64,000 bases of DNA, taken from NCBI GenBank assembly GCA_033030425.1, contig JAUFSD010000019.1, positions 744,001-808,000 on the forward strand, read 5' to 3'. This stretch comes from Verpa conica. Its lineage: Eukaryota > Ascomycota > Pezizomycetes > Pezizales > Morchellaceae. Below, one piece after another: positions 1-9,359 of the stretch. Position 1 is the stretch's first letter, and every line of letters begins with the position of its first letter. The position numbers and the translations under genes were made by a program. Under the pieces are notes generated by a model. It did not search any database and was not told the DNA's origin. It was given only the letters and a program-made list of their open reading frames with translations.

Positions 1-2
1 CG

Positions 3-457
3 GCGAAGGAGTTAAGGGATAGTGATGGATTTCTTCCACCAGGGAAGGCAGCATTTCCTATGTACGAGGTTAGCGGGTTCACTACATCAGCAACACTATA
101 TAAGATTAATTATTTCCTGACAGTCAAGGTACGTTTTCCTCAATCATCCTATGCCACGTAGTTTTTTCCTTTTTCCGTCGTGCTACCATTAAGCTAAGTT
201 TACAACCACTCTAGGCACACATGTCGAGCTGCAAAGACATCACGCTACGTCAAGAAATCGTAGTCTCCCCATTCGACCACAAAGCCTGCCACGAAGAACT
301 GCCAGCAATTCAAGAAGCAGCCCAAGTAGCATACCGCATAAACCAGGAGGGTCCGCGGCTTCCAGCGCCAGTCATTATATACCCTCACGACACAGCAATG
401 TTAAGACGCGTGGGAATGGCGAAAGTTGGGAATGAGCGGAAATTACTCATTGAATGA
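3..457 (+). CDS. 3' end of an arrestin-like protein gene (5' truncated by window edge)
   Basis: Two exons are visible: 3-128 (open from the window edge, reading frame 3) and 215-457, joined in phase 0 by an 86-bp intron that begins GTACGT and ends CTCTAG. The tail reads through KINYFLTVKAHM and EIVVSPFD before a TGA at the end. Beta-strand-like text of this kind (YKINYFLTVKA followed by a short strand and 'VVSPFD') resembles the end of the N-terminal arrestin fold in fungal arrestin-related proteins, which recruit ubiquitin ligases to membrane cargo. That assignment rests on general resemblance only. The small exon 2 ATG at 221 is internal, not a start. Being a gene end is well supported by splicing and frame; the family is tentative. 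Confidence 0.55.
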
Positions 458-1558
458 AACCGGTTTTCACGATGCTATACCGCGTACCCAATTTTTTTCT
501 CTTTTTTAGAAAAGAAAAACGACTATTGAAGATGAGAAAATCGGGTTTAAATCAAGGGAAAAGAGGTTGTGTGGGGGGTTTGGGGGGAGCATTTCCTTTT
601 CTATTTTGATCATCTTATTTTTCTCTCTACGCCCTGGGGTCCAAGGTTTGTTTTTTATTATTTATTCTGGAGTTATAATGTGGGAATAATTTTTTTCACT
701 GGGATCTTTATTTCTCTTGGTATATTTCATTGAACTTTCTTGTGGATTTTTTCCTCTTTCTATTTCAGAGGCTGCGGGAGCGCTGCGGGACTTGGGTTCG
801 GATAACTTTTATTTTTCTTTCTTCTCTGATTATATGAGCATGGGAGTAAGTTTGTGTATCTCTTTAAATTACCCCCATATTTCCCCCTTCCCTTCTTTTT
901 CAGTACAGATAGTCTTTTTTCCATGTATCTATTTTTTGACACCTTCCGCTCCACCCACCCATTCTCTTTCTCTCCTTGGGCGTTTTATTTAGGGAGAGGT
1001 GGGGGAGGTCATGACTCATAAGTAGTCACCTACTGAAACAGCTGTAGCTGTAGCTCAGTCTGATAGATCATCACTCTATCTCCAAGATTTTATAGGCCTT
1101 TTCATCTCTCTCTTTCTTGTGTTTATGTGTACGTGTGCTAGTAAGTGCACTATTGAGACAGAGTAGTACCAGGCGGCGGCTCTAGATATCGACACATTTA
1201 AAACCCCAATGGAGTACTGTAGCTGAGAATCAACAAATAAATTATTACTCACGTGCACGGATCGGCTATCTTTTAATTTTTTTTTCTAGATTAAAAAAGA
1301 AAAAAAACGGGAAATGAGCATCCCATAGGCGGGGAGATCTCGTTCCTGAATTTCTTTTTCACTTTATCGGTAATCGATAAGCCACCCAGCCACCCACCCC
1401 GCTTAGCTTAGCTTAGTTATCGATAGCCGACAAGGGAGGGCGGGGTCCGTGACTCAACCCCTCCACGTGCAACGCGACGACAACGCGAGGTTACTACTTC
1501 TCACAACGCGCCTCTCTACACACACCCCAACCCTCTCCAACATAAATATCTAAGAAAA
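458..1558. other. Intergenic region between arrestin-like gene and elongin C
   Basis: About 1.1 kb of pyrimidine-rich, T-tract-rich DNA without a credible ORF; it should hold the 3' end of the upstream transcript and the elongin C promoter. Near its end two ATCGATA-containing blocks (1369-1384 and 1411-1429) lie in roughly inverted orientation, with a CTTAG CTTAG CTTAG direct repeat at 1402-1415. Nothing else is evident. Confidence 0.6.
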
Positions 1559-2025
1559 ATGGCAGAAGATACAAACTCCGTTGTTCTAGTCTCTAACGAC
1601 AACTTCCAGTTCGTTGTGCGGAAGTCTGCGGCGATGGTGTCACCGGCTATTAAGAGCATGTTGGATAAGCGAAGTATGCACCCCCATTTCATCTTATAAT
1701 AAAGTCAGGGAGGGGGGATGTGTGTGTGTGTGTGTGTGTTGATTTAGGGGTGCAGGTAATTTTGCTGAGGCAAGGGAGAATAAGATTGTTTTTCAGAACA
1801 TGAGGTACTTCCCCCCACCTCTCACCTCTCCCCCACCTTCCTCTTGAATTCTTGGGCGAAGCTGGAGACTGATATGGTCTGGATAGTGCGGTGATTCTCG
1901 AGAAGGTGTGCGAGTACTTTTACTACAATGAGAAGTATCGCGATGCGAAGGATGTGCCGGATATGGATATTCCACCTGAGCTTGCACTTGAGTTATTGAT
2001 GGTGGCGGATTTTCTACATACCTGA
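1559..2025 (+). CDS. elc1: Elongin C (SKP1-fold adaptor)
   Basis: Three exons, 1559-1673, 1756-1804 and 1887-2025, give a 100-residue protein, the usual length of fungal elongin C. Both introns are 82 bp with GTATGC...CAG and GTACTT...TAG borders, and phase is kept at both junctions. Recognisable family text: N-terminal VVLVSNDNFQFVV, then SPAIKSML, then ILEKVCEYFYY, and the C-terminal PPELALELLMVADFLHT typical of the elongin C/Skp1 BTB-like fold. Elongin C bridges SOCS/BC-box substrate receptors (and elongin A) to cullin ubiquitin ligases and acts in nucleus and cytosol. Intron 1 contains a (GT)n run (about 1719-1739) after a G tract. The ATG is the first in frame and follows a TAAGAAAA leader. 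Identification is strong. Confidence 0.93.
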
Positions 2026-2640
2026 TGTGTTTGAAGGAGGAAAGTGGATCGAGTAGTACTGTCAGGGTTGCAATATATAGATAGCATTGTGGGATAGTTT
2101 CAATTGGAGTCCGGGTTTTATGCGCTATATGTGTTCTACGGGTGTACTGCGTATTTTTCTTTTTTAGTTCTGATAACTACATGTAGGCAACCGGAGACAG
2201 AAGCTTACCTTTGCTCAGGGTTGCCGGATACCGTGAAATCACATTACTTATCTCATGCGCCTATCCCACTTAAGCTTTGGCAGCTTTCATAATTTTGATC
2301 ATAAACTAGAAAACATATCTGCCATAGTCGTCCTATGTTAAAAATCACCTTTCAGACTAGGTTGTAGTGGCTTAATGGGCGTTGATAGCGAGACTTCAAG
2401 GTCGTTTTATACCCACCCTGATTGATCGATTAATCATAATAAATGCATATGCCCATCTTCTAATCTTATTAGTATCAGCAAGCTCTAGTTATACTAGACT
2501 CTATATGCCTAAAATGCAAAGTTAAACACTAATATATACTATAATTGCCTTTAGATTCTTAAGAACCCCCCTAGATTAGTGTGGCGAGTGACATTTGGTG
2601 ATCCTGCTCAAAGCATTAGTGGTTGTTGCTGCATCATAAG
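2026..2640. other. Intergenic, no gene seen
   Basis: AT-rich sequence downstream of elongin C. A CTACATGTAG palindrome lies at about 2177-2186. No ORF with coding character, tRNA or repeat was found. Confidence 0.6.
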
Positions 2641-2642
2641 TA

Positions 2643-3203
2643 CAGCCGTGTCTAAGTAGCTCCCGAAGCCCCCCGTAGCAACAGTTATTTCTTAGGCTAC
2701 ATCAACAACCATACAGGTTCTACAGAAGGAAGTACTTGGGATAATATAAATAAGGTCATTTGACCCTACAGCAATGTTCCTGGGGTCATCTAATGGATAT
2801 GTAGACAGTTATCCTCAAAATTCATGAATACCTAATTGCCCAGGTAGATAATGAGAGCAAAAAAAATCGGCAATAATTCTAGATTAGATATATGTCAACT
2901 TTAGGGTCTATATTTCATATCATGCTGGCCCTAGATCATTTTATTATACAGTTGATGAGCTATAGTCAATGGGATTTTTGTTGTGTTGTTGGGTCACAGG
3001 AATTTTGAGCCCCACTGGACAAGTCAAAGGGTACCAAAAGTAATCGTTTTCTCGGGTTTTTTTTGTATGTTTATACTCTCTACAATCTCTTTAGCATCCT
3101 CATGTATTCTTGCATTAATACTAGCGCTTCTGGTGGTGTTAAGGTTGCGGATATGCCATTGCCATGGGGGGGGGGGGCTTCGAGAATTACTTAGACACGG
3201 CTG
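2643..3203. mobile_element. Non-autonomous TIR element (MITE), 561 bp, TA-flanked
   Basis: The left end at 2643 begins CAGCCGTGTCTAAGTA, and the right end (to 3203) is its reverse complement; after a short mismatched stretch both arms resume with CGAAGCCCCCC, giving an imperfect terminal inverted repeat of about 35 bp. A TA dinucleotide abuts each end (2641-2642 and 3204-3205), which is the target-site choice of Tc1/mariner-like elements. The interior is AT-rich and carries no transposase ORF (the 80-codon ORF at 2983-3225 runs out through the right end and into the LTR, so it is not a gene). A long G run (about 3167-3177) sits inside the right arm. A retrotransposon LTR begins only 17 bp beyond the right end. 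Confidence 0.7.
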
Positions 3204-3215
3204 TACATGTAGTCA

Positions 3216-3220
3216 TTCAC
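3216..3220. repeat. Target-site duplication, left copy (TTCAC)
   Basis: TTCAC directly precedes the 5' LTR and is repeated directly after the 3' LTR at 10837-10841, as expected for 5-bp staggered integration by a Ty3/gypsy integrase. Confidence 0.93.
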
Positions 3221-3361
3221 TGTAGAGAGTAGTGTCAGGAGCCTAGCGAGACCACGCTAGTGTACAAGTAACGTGTCATAATCCTCAGATAAGAGGGGGC
3301 TTGAGACTACGGTCCAACCCTCTCAACCTGAATAAGAATATCAATGAATAACCTTCCTACA
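3221..3361 (+). repeat. 5' LTR of the Ty3/gypsy element (141 bp)
   Basis: Begins TGTAGAGAGTAG and ends CCTTCCTACA (TG...CA termini, short inverted TGTAG/CTACA). It matches the 3' LTR at every position when read side by side. Confidence 0.96.
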
Positions 3362-3362
3362 T

Positions 3363-3369
3363 TGGTAGC
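3363..3369 (+). promoter_or_regulatory. Primer-binding site, initiator-Met tRNA type
   Basis: One base after the 5' LTR the sequence reads TGGTAGC, complementary to a tRNA 3' end GCTACCA. The same seven bases open the yeast Ty primer-binding site for initiator Met tRNA. The following bases (AACACAATTG) do not obviously extend the match, so the tRNA identity is an inference. Confidence 0.6.
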
Positions 3370-3473
3370 AACACAATTGTAACGATCGAAAAGACCTAGC
3401 ATCCTCAAGAAGACTCTATCTCACAAAATACCTATCATTCCCAAATAGACCCCCCCCTTTTCTTCCATCCATC

Positions 3474-5129
3474 ATGTCATCCGCACCACCCTCAATACGC
3501 GAGATCCCAGAAATTGATACGAGCATTGATTATACCACCCCATACGATAAGAGATCAGAGGAATTTGTCGACAAACGATCAGCAATCATCGATAGAGGAG
3601 TAGCCAATCCTGAAGATGAAAACACAATAGCCCTGGTCGATGCACTGAAGGACTGTGCAGGAGAAATGCAACATCGTTTGAAGCACAAAATCAGCAAGCA
3701 AAATGAGGAAATCAGAAGGCTTCAGCAGCTTGGAAATGGGGAGGTTATCAGACTCTCAGAAGAGAGGGTAAATGAGATGAAAAAGGAAGGGTTGGAGATG
3801 AAAGAACAGGCGGAAAGAGAAATAGAAAAGTTAAAAAATGACGTCATGGTAGCGAGACGAGAGTTAGAGGATGAAAAAAAGGCAGGAATGATGATGCGAG
3901 CACAGATAGCATGTGCCGCAGAAAGAGAAGAGACAATCAACAGATTGAAAGAAGAAGCAGTTGCGAACAGAGCCTCAATCGAGAGCCTGAAGTTTGCATT
4001 GCAGATAACAGGAGGGGGATCAGAAGGATCAACCAGACCGCCGAGAGTAGGAATGTTCACCCTCAAACCAGGGAGCCTAGCACCATACCACGGAGAAAAA
4101 ATTGCAGAAAAAGCTTATTCCTGGATCGAAGCAGCGGAGAGAGTTTTCACGGGACGTGCAATCGAGACAATGACAACAGATAGTACCGAAAGATGGGGAA
4201 CCTACGCAATATCATATTTCAAAGGCTCGGCTTTCGAGTGGGCTCAGCTACGGTGGCCATTGAGAAGTCAGGAACCACCAGAGAGGAGGGAAGGCCCAAA
4301 GAAGATTACCTATGAGGTAGATTGGGAAGAATTTAAGCGAGAATTCATACAGCAGCACGTACCATCGGACGCAATTGCAGTACTGCAAAAAAGATTCCAA
4401 GAATTGGGAGTCACGGGAACCATCAGAGAGTTCAATGAGAACTTCCGACTACTCCGCATGAGACTAAGGATAGCAACGAATGAGCCCGCGATCGAATCCG
4501 TCCCGATAGGAACAGAAAACTCCCAAGAAGTCAACAGAACCATGAGGGCAAAAGCTGAAGCACCGTTGGTAACCACCTATGGGTTAAAACTCCAAAAAGC
4601 AGGGGAAGTGGAGTACAAAAAAGGCAATCCAAACGGACCGATGTCAAAAGTCTTTTTGGAATACTCAAAGATGATAATCGAAAACGGACGGAAAACACCA
4701 GCATACCTACCCACACTGGAAGATGTAATGATCTATATGGAAACCATGGACAACATTATCAATCACAGAAATATGGCCAGTGGAGGAGTAACGACGACCA
4801 TGTTTAGCCAAAGTAACAACCCTGTGGTAAGCACAGTGCCAACGACAACAGGCCAGGACGATGTAATGGACTGGGAAGCGTCAAAGCTGGAAGCCCAGAA
4901 TGCCCAGCTTTTCGCAATGTTTGAAAAAGCATTGTCGAAGGTGACGGACAATAGGCCTCGTTGCTTTTGTTGTAAGAAATCAGGCCACATGGAGAAGGAC
5001 TGTTGGAAGAAAAATGGGTTGCCAGATTGGTTGAAGGAAAAGAAGAAGAAGGAATCGGCGGGAGGAAGTAAAAAGAATGTGGCGGCAAGAACTACTGAAG
5101 TGGTAGTGGAGGAGGAGCCAAAAAATTAA
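3474..5129 (+). CDS. gag: Gag polyprotein of the chromovirus
   Basis: Intact 551-codon ORF starting MSSAPPSIREIPEID. Residues about 55-170 are rich in E, K and R in heptad-like spacing and look like a long coiled coil. A capsid-like central part (about 190-420) follows, with W and hydrophobic residues. A single CCHC zinc knuckle sits at about residues 497-510: C-x2-C-x4-H-x4-C, reading CFCCKKSGHMEKDC. The tail is very basic, then acidic. Gag forms the particle and packages RNA. It ends in TAA; pol opens 41 bp later in a different frame, so Pol expression needs reinitiation or frameshifting. Antisense ORFs across this region are shadows. Confidence 0.93.
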   Translation: MSSAPPSIREIPEIDTSIDYTTPYDKRSEEFVDKRSAIIDRGVANPEDENTIALVDALKDCAGEMQHRLKHKISKQNEEIRRLQQLGNGEVIRLSEERVNEMKKEGLEMKEQAEREIEKLKNDVMVARRELEDEKKAGMMMRAQIACAAEREETINRLKEEAVANRASIESLKFALQITGGGSEGSTRPPRVGMFTLKPGSLAPYHGEKIAEKAYSWIEAAERVFTGRAIETMTTDSTERWGTYAISYFKGSAFEWAQLRWPLRSQEPPERREGPKKITYEVDWEEFKREFIQQHVPSDAIAVLQKRFQELGVTGTIREFNENFRLLRMRLRIATNEPAIESVPIGTENSQEVNRTMRAKAEAPLVTTYGLKLQKAGEVEYKKGNPNGPMSKVFLEYSKMIIENGRKTPAYLPTLEDVMIYMETMDNIINHRNMASGGVTTTMFSQSNNPVVSTVPTTTGQDDVMDWEASKLEAQNAQLFAMFEKALSKVTDNRPRCFCCKKSGHMEKDCWKKNGLPDWLKEKKKKESAGGSKKNVAARTTEVVVEEEPKN

Positions 5130-5170
5130 GAGGGGCTGGGAAGGCTGTCGCACCAGCCCCTGAAGGGGAA

Positions 5171-7225
5171 ATGAGAGGAGACCGGGAAGTATGTTCAGCG
5201 GCGGAGACAACACCAAGAAAATTAGAATTGTTTAATACGAAAATTGTATGTAAAAATGAGCTTGACTTGCTTCGATTCGCTGGACACACTCTTGTTTCTT
5301 CATCTCCGCAAAGGACAGCAGAAATATTAATAAAAAATGGAGGAAGCATAGCGCAAGAAAGGGGTGCACTATGGAGGAGGAAAGCATGTGCACAAACAGG
5401 TAGGAAGTGGAAGAGAAAAGCATACATCCTAAAAGATGATGGAGCAAGTGAAAACTTCATATCAAGGAGTTATGTGGAAAAACTTTTAACAGAAGGGGCG
5501 GATATAGAGATAAAGGACGAAGGGTGGATGATGGTAAGAACAGCAAGAGAACAGAAAGGATTGCCTCCAAAAGAAAGAAGGAGGAGAGCAAAGGTAGAAG
5601 TATCATTGGGGGGGGAGTCAAGTTATACCTACTCTTCATGGTTTACAATATTTGATATTGACAGGTACGATATAGTGTTGGGAAAGAGATGGATGCGAGA
5701 CATCAATGAAATGCACGAAATCGACCACATCCGCAATACCATGAGGATATGGAACTCTAAAGAGGCTAAAATGAACAATACAGTACCGTACTATATCAGT
5801 GGGTTAAGGCCGGGCGAGACTCCCCGAGAAGCGGAAAAAGATGTGCTTCGCAAACAGGCGGCAATTTTCAACATAGACCTATGTTGGATGAGAGAAGTGT
5901 TATCAAGTAAAGATGAAGAAAAAGAACCGAATGAATCAAAGAAAGGAGAAAAGAAAAAGAAAATAAGCAGAAAGAAAACAATAAAGAAACTGAAAAAAGC
6001 TTTTGTTGTCTATGTTCGGTTTGCCGAGGGAGACATAGGGGATGCAGAAGGGGAGCTAGGAGAGGAACTGGAAGAGTTGCGAGTGAGCGAGCATGAAGCA
6101 ATAGAAGAAGATCCATTCGTGACAGAGTTCGCGGACCTGTTCACACCACCATCTAAGCCACGACCAGGTAGAGAAAAGTTTAGGATCAGCCTTTACCCAG
6201 GGTCAAAACCGACACACAGGAACCCTTACCGGCTCAGCCGATTAGAGGAATTAGAATGTGAGAGACAAATCAAGAAAGCAATCGCAAATGGGTGGATCCG
6301 ACCGTCTGATTCGGAATATGGAGCTCCAGTCCTATTTATACCAAAAAAGGATGGAACTCTGCGAATGTGTATTGATTACCGACCTCTGAATGCAATCACA
6401 AGAAAAGACCGCTACCCACTCCCGGCAATAGAGGATCTGATAGACCAATTGCAAGGAGCGGGCCACTTCACAAAGTTGGACCTCGCAAGTGGGTACCATC
6501 AAATGGAAATTGAGGAAGAAGATCAGCACAAGACGGCATTTGTAACAAAGCATGGGCTGTATGAATGGAGAGTCTTGCCTTTTGGGCTAGCAAATGGACC
6601 TAGTATGTTTTCGCGCATGATGAACAGAATATTTGCGAGACGCCCAGAAATGAAGAGGTATGTCGTAGTCTATATGGATGACATCCTGGTTTTCAGTAAG
6701 TCCGAAGAAGAGCATGAAGGGCATGTGCGGCAGGTGCTAGAGCTTCTTAGAGAGGAAGGACTAAAACTGAAGGTGGAGAAATGTTTTTTTAGAAAAGAAG
6801 CGGTAGAGTATGTGGGGTTTTGGATAGACAAAGAAGGGGTGCATACAGAGGCACAGAAAATAAAAGCAGTAATGGACTGGCCAACACCAAAAACAGGGAA
6901 AGAAGTACTAGGGTTCCTAGGCCTCACAGGATTCTATAGGAAGTTCATTGACAAGTACGCACATATTGCATTACCGCTATATAAGGTATCGCAGGCAAAG
7001 GGCAAAGAATTCGAAGCTCTATGGGGCGAGGATTGCATAAAAGCTTTTGAGACACTTAAGAAAAGAATGTCAACAGCACCAGCCCTGGCAATACCAAAGA
7101 TAGATGGAGAATGGATAATAAGAAGTGATGCGTCGAAAGAAGCGCTGGGGGCAGTTTTGATCCAGAGACAAGAAGAAGAAGGAAGAAAACTGAGAGAATA
7201 CTGGGATACTGGAGTAGGAAATTGA
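5171..7225 (+). CDS. pol: Pol part 1: protease, reverse transcriptase, start of RNase H
   Basis: A 684-codon ORF. Residues about 86-105 hold the aspartic protease motif, but it reads D-D-G-A-S where D-S/T-G-A is usual. Reverse transcriptase motifs follow in order: FIPKKDGTLRMCIDYRPLN, KLDLASGYHQ, LPFGLANGPSMF, and the catalytic YMDD at about residues 501-504, then the FLGLTGFYRKFI connection region. RNase H begins with IIRSDASKEALGAVL and then loses frame: the last few codons are out of register and hit TGA at 7225, while RNase H text continues one frame over. I read this as a single-base indel around 7195-7212, not a natural gene end. Whether the 5171 ATG is used is not certain. Confidence 0.92.
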   Translation: MRGDREVCSAAETTPRKLELFNTKIVCKNELDLLRFAGHTLVSSSPQRTAEILIKNGGSIAQERGALWRRKACAQTGRKWKRKAYILKDDGASENFISRSYVEKLLTEGADIEIKDEGWMMVRTAREQKGLPPKERRRRAKVEVSLGGESSYTYSSWFTIFDIDRYDIVLGKRWMRDINEMHEIDHIRNTMRIWNSKEAKMNNTVPYYISGLRPGETPREAEKDVLRKQAAIFNIDLCWMREVLSSKDEEKEPNESKKGEKKKKISRKKTIKKLKKAFVVYVRFAEGDIGDAEGELGEELEELRVSEHEAIEEDPFVTEFADLFTPPSKPRPGREKFRISLYPGSKPTHRNPYRLSRLEELECERQIKKAIANGWIRPSDSEYGAPVLFIPKKDGTLRMCIDYRPLNAITRKDRYPLPAIEDLIDQLQGAGHFTKLDLASGYHQMEIEEEDQHKTAFVTKHGLYEWRVLPFGLANGPSMFSRMMNRIFARRPEMKRYVVVYMDDILVFSKSEEEHEGHVRQVLELLREEGLKLKVEKCFFRKEAVEYVGFWIDKEGVHTEAQKIKAVMDWPTPKTGKEVLGFLGLTGFYRKFIDKYAHIALPLYKVSQAKGKEFEALWGEDCIKAFETLKKRMSTAPALAIPKIDGEWIIRSDASKEALGAVLIQRQEEEGRKLREYWDTGVGN

Positions 7226-9348
7226 GTGACGCCGAAACAAGATACCCAGCCTACGATAGAGAATTGCTGGCTATTAGGGACTCAATTATCAATTGGCGGT
7301 ACCATCTTCACGGTAACCAATTCACAGTATATACGGACCATGCAGCCCTGCAGAGGATCCTGTCCCAAAGGACGCTATCGACAAGGCAGATCACGTACTT
7401 AGAAGTTCTTCAAAGCTATGATCTGAGAATTAAGTACTGGCCAGGAGCTCGTAACGTTATTGCAGATGCCCTATCCCGGAGGCCTGACTATATGAGAAAA
7501 GAGATAGAAGATACATCAGGGCCGAATGAAGTAGACAGAATAGAGGAAAAATTGGAATTGAGAATAGTGGAAATGTCGATAGAAAGCGGAACACAATGGT
7601 TGGATTCAGTAAAACAAGGCTATGAAAAGGATCCTACTTTTGCGCTAATCTGCAAAGCGTGTATCCTGAGGGAAGAACACAGAGATAGGACTACGATAAT
7701 AGAGAAGATGTGTGAAGCAGTGGCGCAAGCGTGGGAAGAGAAGCAGCCAGCGGGAGAGAGTGTCCACGGAAAAGCAATGTCGGTTCTTAGAGAAGCAAGA
7801 TCATGGCTACAGAAATCGGAAAGATTCTTCATGAACCAGGGGTTGCTATATAGGCTCGACGAAGGCGATACGGGGGAGGAAAGCAAAGCTCTGTTATGTA
7901 TCCCCAGAGGAGACTCGGCTAGAGTGGCCCTATTTCGAGAAGCCCATGACTCCCTAACCGGAGGTCATTTTGGCATTGATAGAACACACAACACACTTCA
8001 GCAGAGATTCTATTGGCCCAGAATGAAGGCTTCAATAAAATCCTATATTGGTAGTTGTGACACCTGCCACAGGGTCAAACCCTCTAACCTAAAACCAATG
8101 GGCCTGTTAAAACCGTTGCCAGTACCAGGTGGTAGATGGGAGAGAATAGGTATCGATTTTATAGTAAAACTGCCGATGAGTACAAGGGGAAATGACTCAA
8201 TTTGCTCGATAATAGATCACGCAACGAGGAGGGCGCATTTTTTTAGCCTCAAAGAGTCGACGGGAGCGGAGGGCTTTGCGCCATTATTCATGGAAAACTA
8301 TTTTAAATTCCATGGAATGCCAAAGAGAATTGTGTCGGACCGAGACCAACGGTTTATGTCAGATTTCTGGGCAGCAATGATGTGCCGTTTGAAAACAAAG
8401 CTATCCCCAAGTACACCGTTTCACCCACAAACCGACGGAGCCACAGAGAAGGTGAACAGTATTGTGGGAACGTATTTGAAAGCATTCGCGACCCAATATG
8501 CAGAAACATGGGATGAGATATTGCCTATGGCTGAGTTTGCATACAACAGCTCAAAGCATAAGACGTTGGGAATGACACCATTCTACGCCGACCTGGGATA
8601 TACACCAACAATCCCATTGGATACAGTAGCAGGAGTTTATGATAAATCTAGGTCAGCAAGAGCCCTACAGGGGGAGGAATTCGGAGATAGACTACGGGCA
8701 ATCTTGCATGAGTGCAGAATAGCGATCCAGGCAGCGCAAGACATACAAGCAACGGCAGCCAATCAAGATAGACGGCCAACAACAGTGAAAGAAGGAGATT
8801 CGGTATTCCTCAACACTAAGCATTTGCCTAACACTTACGCGAACGTCTCTGATGAGTCTGCAAAACTGAGACACCTATACGCGGGTCCTTTCAAAATCGA
8901 AAGAATGATTGGACCGAATGCAGCAGAGTTAGAAATCCCCAGGGAACTAGGAATAGGTAGGAGCCAAAATGTTTCGACATTTAAGGAGGATGGAACAGGA
9001 GGCAATAGGGGGGAGGTGCCGGAGGTAGCACTAAGGAGAATAAGAGGGAAAGATGAAGGGATATTTGAGGTGGAGAAGATAGTGGAGCATGCAGAGTCGG
9101 GGACTAATAATAAGAAGGTGAAATACAGGGTGAGATATGTGAACTATGATGAGTCGGAGGATGAATGGAAATCGTTGGGAGAGTTGGTAGGGGCAAAGGA
9201 ACTGGTGGAGGAATATCATGGAAGTAAAGGATTGATACCACCAGTGTGGCCAGGGGACAAAAAGAAAGCTAAGGAGGAAGCACAGAGAAGGGTGAGTGAT
9301 GAGCCAAGGAGAAGGTCATCAAGAAATCGAAAGAAGAGAATCACATAA
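7226..9348 (+). pseudogene. pol: Pol part 2, out of frame: RNase H end, integrase, chromodomain
   Basis: The frame opens upstream of 7226 without an ATG (the apparent start at 7222 is TTG), so this is the continuation of Pol after a frameshift, not a separate gene. It starts in RNase H (LSDAETRYPAYDRELLAI; VYTDHAALQ; NVIADALSRRPDY). Next comes the integrase H2-C2 zinc-binding module (HDSLTGGHFG ... CDTCHRVKPS) and the D,D,E core: GIDFIVKLP, IVSDRDQRFM and TDGATEKVN. The C-terminus carries a chromodomain, FEVEKIVEH ... KYRVRYVNYDESEDEWKSL, which in chromoviruses binds methylated H3 tails and steers integration. Stop at 9346-9348, immediately followed by a purine tract. All domains look intact; only the link to part 1 is broken. 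Confidence 0.9.
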
Positions 9349-9359
9349 GAAGGGGGGAG
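9347..9359 (+). promoter_or_regulatory. Purine tract split by the nested LTR
   Basis: AAGAAGGGGGGAG overlaps the Pol stop codon. Its natural continuation, GAATGAGGAAG, is now found at 10621 after the nested insertion, so the original site was one long purine run. It may be an internal polypurine tract for plus-strand priming. Confidence 0.45.

Noticed and set aside
7222..7230. Overlapping stop/start as a natural Pol gene boundary
   Set aside because: The supposed start is TTG and the boundary cuts through RNase H, so it is a frameshift within a domain.
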